Source: Pleurotus djamor
Lineage: Eukaryota; Basidiomycota; Agaricomycetes; Agaricales; Pleurotaceae
Assembly (NCBI GenBank): GCA_029747585.1
Contig: JAPEVF010000380.1
Coordinates: 1 to 42,933 of the forward strand
Direction: 5' to 3'
Length of the DNA: 42,933 nucleotides
Each line of letters starts with the position of its first letter. Positions within the stretch are counted from its first letter, which is position 1. Under the pieces are notes generated by a model. It was not told the DNA's origin and did not search any database. It was given only the letters and a program-made list of their open reading frames with translations. A program made the translations under genes and the position numbers. This document shows, piece after piece, positions 41,911 to 42,933 of the stretch.

Positions 41911-42441
41911 TTGCACGGCGACCACCAAGCAGGTTCAGACCAGAATGCATGTAAAGGACCTCTTGTTCCTTCGCTTGACTCTCACACCTTGGCAAATCTC
42001 AGGCCGCTCGCCACTGAAACGACACAAGTTCCCCCAGTGCGAACAAAGCCAGGATGTGAGGGCCATGTGTGGATTCCTCTGCGAGTCTGTGGATTCCTGT
42101 ACTCCCGTGACGATCTGGTGGCGTTTGCGGAGAAATACCTGCCGGATGACTTGGACGATATTGCCGAGGCAAGAGAGCTCTCCAAGGGTGTGATCAGGAA
42201 CTACCGCGGCCAAAACGCCCTCAAGCACATGAAGAAGGAGTTGAAAAATCTAGACTATGTGCTCGTTAGGCTCGCCGACGGCCAGGTGGCGAAATGTATG
42301 CTCGTTGGCAGTAATTACGACGAGGAAGAACTAGCCAAAGCCCGCCACCCGGAAAGAATTGCCGAGTTCCGAAAGGTCCTCGCCCTCGATAGCACTTGCG
42401 AGCCCAAATGGTACCGCCTCGGTAGAAGTGTACGTCCATGA
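41911..42441 (+). CDS. Unidentified coding segment, start exon unresolved
   Basis: A continuous frame ends with TGA at 42441 and reads as a real protein: GCEGHVWIPLRVCGFLYSRD, FAEKYLPDDLDDIAEARELS, ALKHMKKELKNLDYVLVRLA and PERIAEFRKVLALDSTCEPK. It is charged, helix-rich and has no signal peptide or membrane segment. The frame is open from 41836, but no ATG occurs in it before the middle of the protein. The nearby ATG at 41906 is in another frame, so an upstream exon and intron are needed, and I could not place them. I do not recognise the family. The 3' end may also be spliced, since a GTAGAAGT donor-like site sits just before the stop. Confidence 0.45.
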   Translation: MHGDHQAGSDQNACKGPLVPSLDSHTLANLRPLATETTQVPPVRTKPGCEGHVWIPLRVCGFLYSRDDLVAFAEKYLPDDLDDIAEARELSKGVIRNYRGQNALKHMKKELKNLDYVLVRLADGQVAKCMLVGSNYDEEELAKARHPERIAEFRKVLALDSTCEPKWYRLGRSVRP

Positions 42442-42753
42442 ACCTCGTCACCATCCGATCCCTTTCCAAATGTTTAGCGTCTTAGTACAAGTCGTGATCC
42501 CCCTCAAGGCACATCGACTCCTGTACTTGGAGCATAACTTTTGACGTATCTTCAGTACGGCCTCCTTGAGGCAAGCATGGACCTCGAGCTTTCCCTTTAT
42601 TGTTATCTTTTTTGTACTTATATTGCGAACCATAAACCGTGAATCTCTCTCTTGTTTGTACAAGTTACCACTAGGGCCCGGGACTAAAAGCAATAGTTGC
42701 CGGTCTGTTGTCGTACTTGTGCGTGAGACAGGACCTCCTAAGTTCAGCCAAAG
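42442..42753. other. Intergenic, promoter of the GFA gene
   Basis: No coding feature seen; a T-rich tract at about 42594-42620 lies in the expected upstream region. Confidence 0.45.
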
Positions 42754-42933
42754 ATGTCGTCAACCGTCACCTCCGTTCTGCGACGTGGTAGCTGCCTGTG
42801 CAAGAAGGTTCGCTACGAAATCTCTGGGCAGCCCAAGTCATTTATGGCTTGTCACTGCATAAACTGCCAGAAGTTCAGCGGTGCAGCCTTTCTGCCCAAC
42901 GCGTTCTTCTTGCATAAGGTGTGTGCATGTCTG
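42754..42933 (+). CDS. GFA/CENP-V-family zinc protein, 5' part
   Basis: Starting at the ATG at 42754, 55 codons run to 42918, then a GTGTGT donor opens an intron that leaves the window. The peptide MSSTVTSVLRRGSCLCKKVR with YEISGQP, then ACHCINCQKFSGAAFLPNAF, is the start of the glutathione-dependent formaldehyde-activating (GFA, CENP-V-like) fold. The zinc-binding cysteines are present: Cys14 and Cys16 in GSCLCKKVRY, and Cys33, Cys35 and Cys38 in CHCINC. Many members are not proven formaldehyde enzymes, so the reaction is uncertain. The rest of the gene lies beyond the window. Confidence 0.85.
   Translation, partial: MSSTVTSVLRRGSCLCKKVRYEISGQPKSFMACHCINCQKFSGAAFLPNAFFLHKVCACL

Overview
The window looks like nuclear DNA of a basidiomycete fungus, probably a mushroom-forming Agaricomycete. 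Genes are cut by many introns of about 50-65 bp with GT..AG ends, coding runs on both strands, and the families are typical of that group: F-box-like repeat proteins, DUF6533 membrane proteins, DUF5648 secreted proteins and a fungal kinase-like remnant. No rRNA, tRNA, CRISPR or plasmid/phage feature was seen. Products are assigned by reading translations, not by database search.

Layout. 76-276: kinase-like remnant. 1261-4074 (-): SAM-domain, coiled-coil, tail-anchored protein. 4304-9408: first F-box-like block (four genes, F1-F4). 9640-10792: ubiquitin C-terminal hydrolase (8 exons). 10971-11844 (-): secreted cysteine-rich protein. 12756-14491: RNI/LRR-like protein (6 exons). 15186-16399 (-): DUF5648 protein with a proline-rich stalk. 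17084-24260 (-): three tandem DUF6533 membrane-protein genes (A, B, C). 24891-31532: second F-box-like block (F5-F9). 31677-33512 (-): two more DUF5648 secreted proteins. 34320-36977 (-): F10 and F11, F11 with an internal stop. 37160-37660: a 501-bp element with 39-bp perfect terminal inverted repeats. 37996-38685: fourth DUF5648 protein. 39626-41465: SNG1/DUF3533-type membrane protein (9 exons). 41911-42441: unidentified coding segment. 42754-end: start of a GFA (CENP-V-like) zinc protein.

How it fits together. The region mixes a few conserved housekeeping-type genes (UCH, SAM protein, LRR protein, SNG1-like, GFA) with locally expanded families: 11 F-box-like, 4 DUF5648 and 3 DUF6533 genes. 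The F-box-like genes share one two-exon architecture, with an intron at the same place and phase, fall into three sequence subtypes, and often sit head-to-head. The most interesting signal is an interrupted palindrome (11-bp arms of type TGAYCGTGRGA, constant 8-bp spacer of unrelated sequence). It lies 40-126 bp upstream of most F-box-like start codons and in every divergent F-box promoter. This suggests a shared regulator of the family. Three single-base Ns, each beside a homopolymer, mark draft-assembly uncertainty; one of them explains the only frame break in F1.
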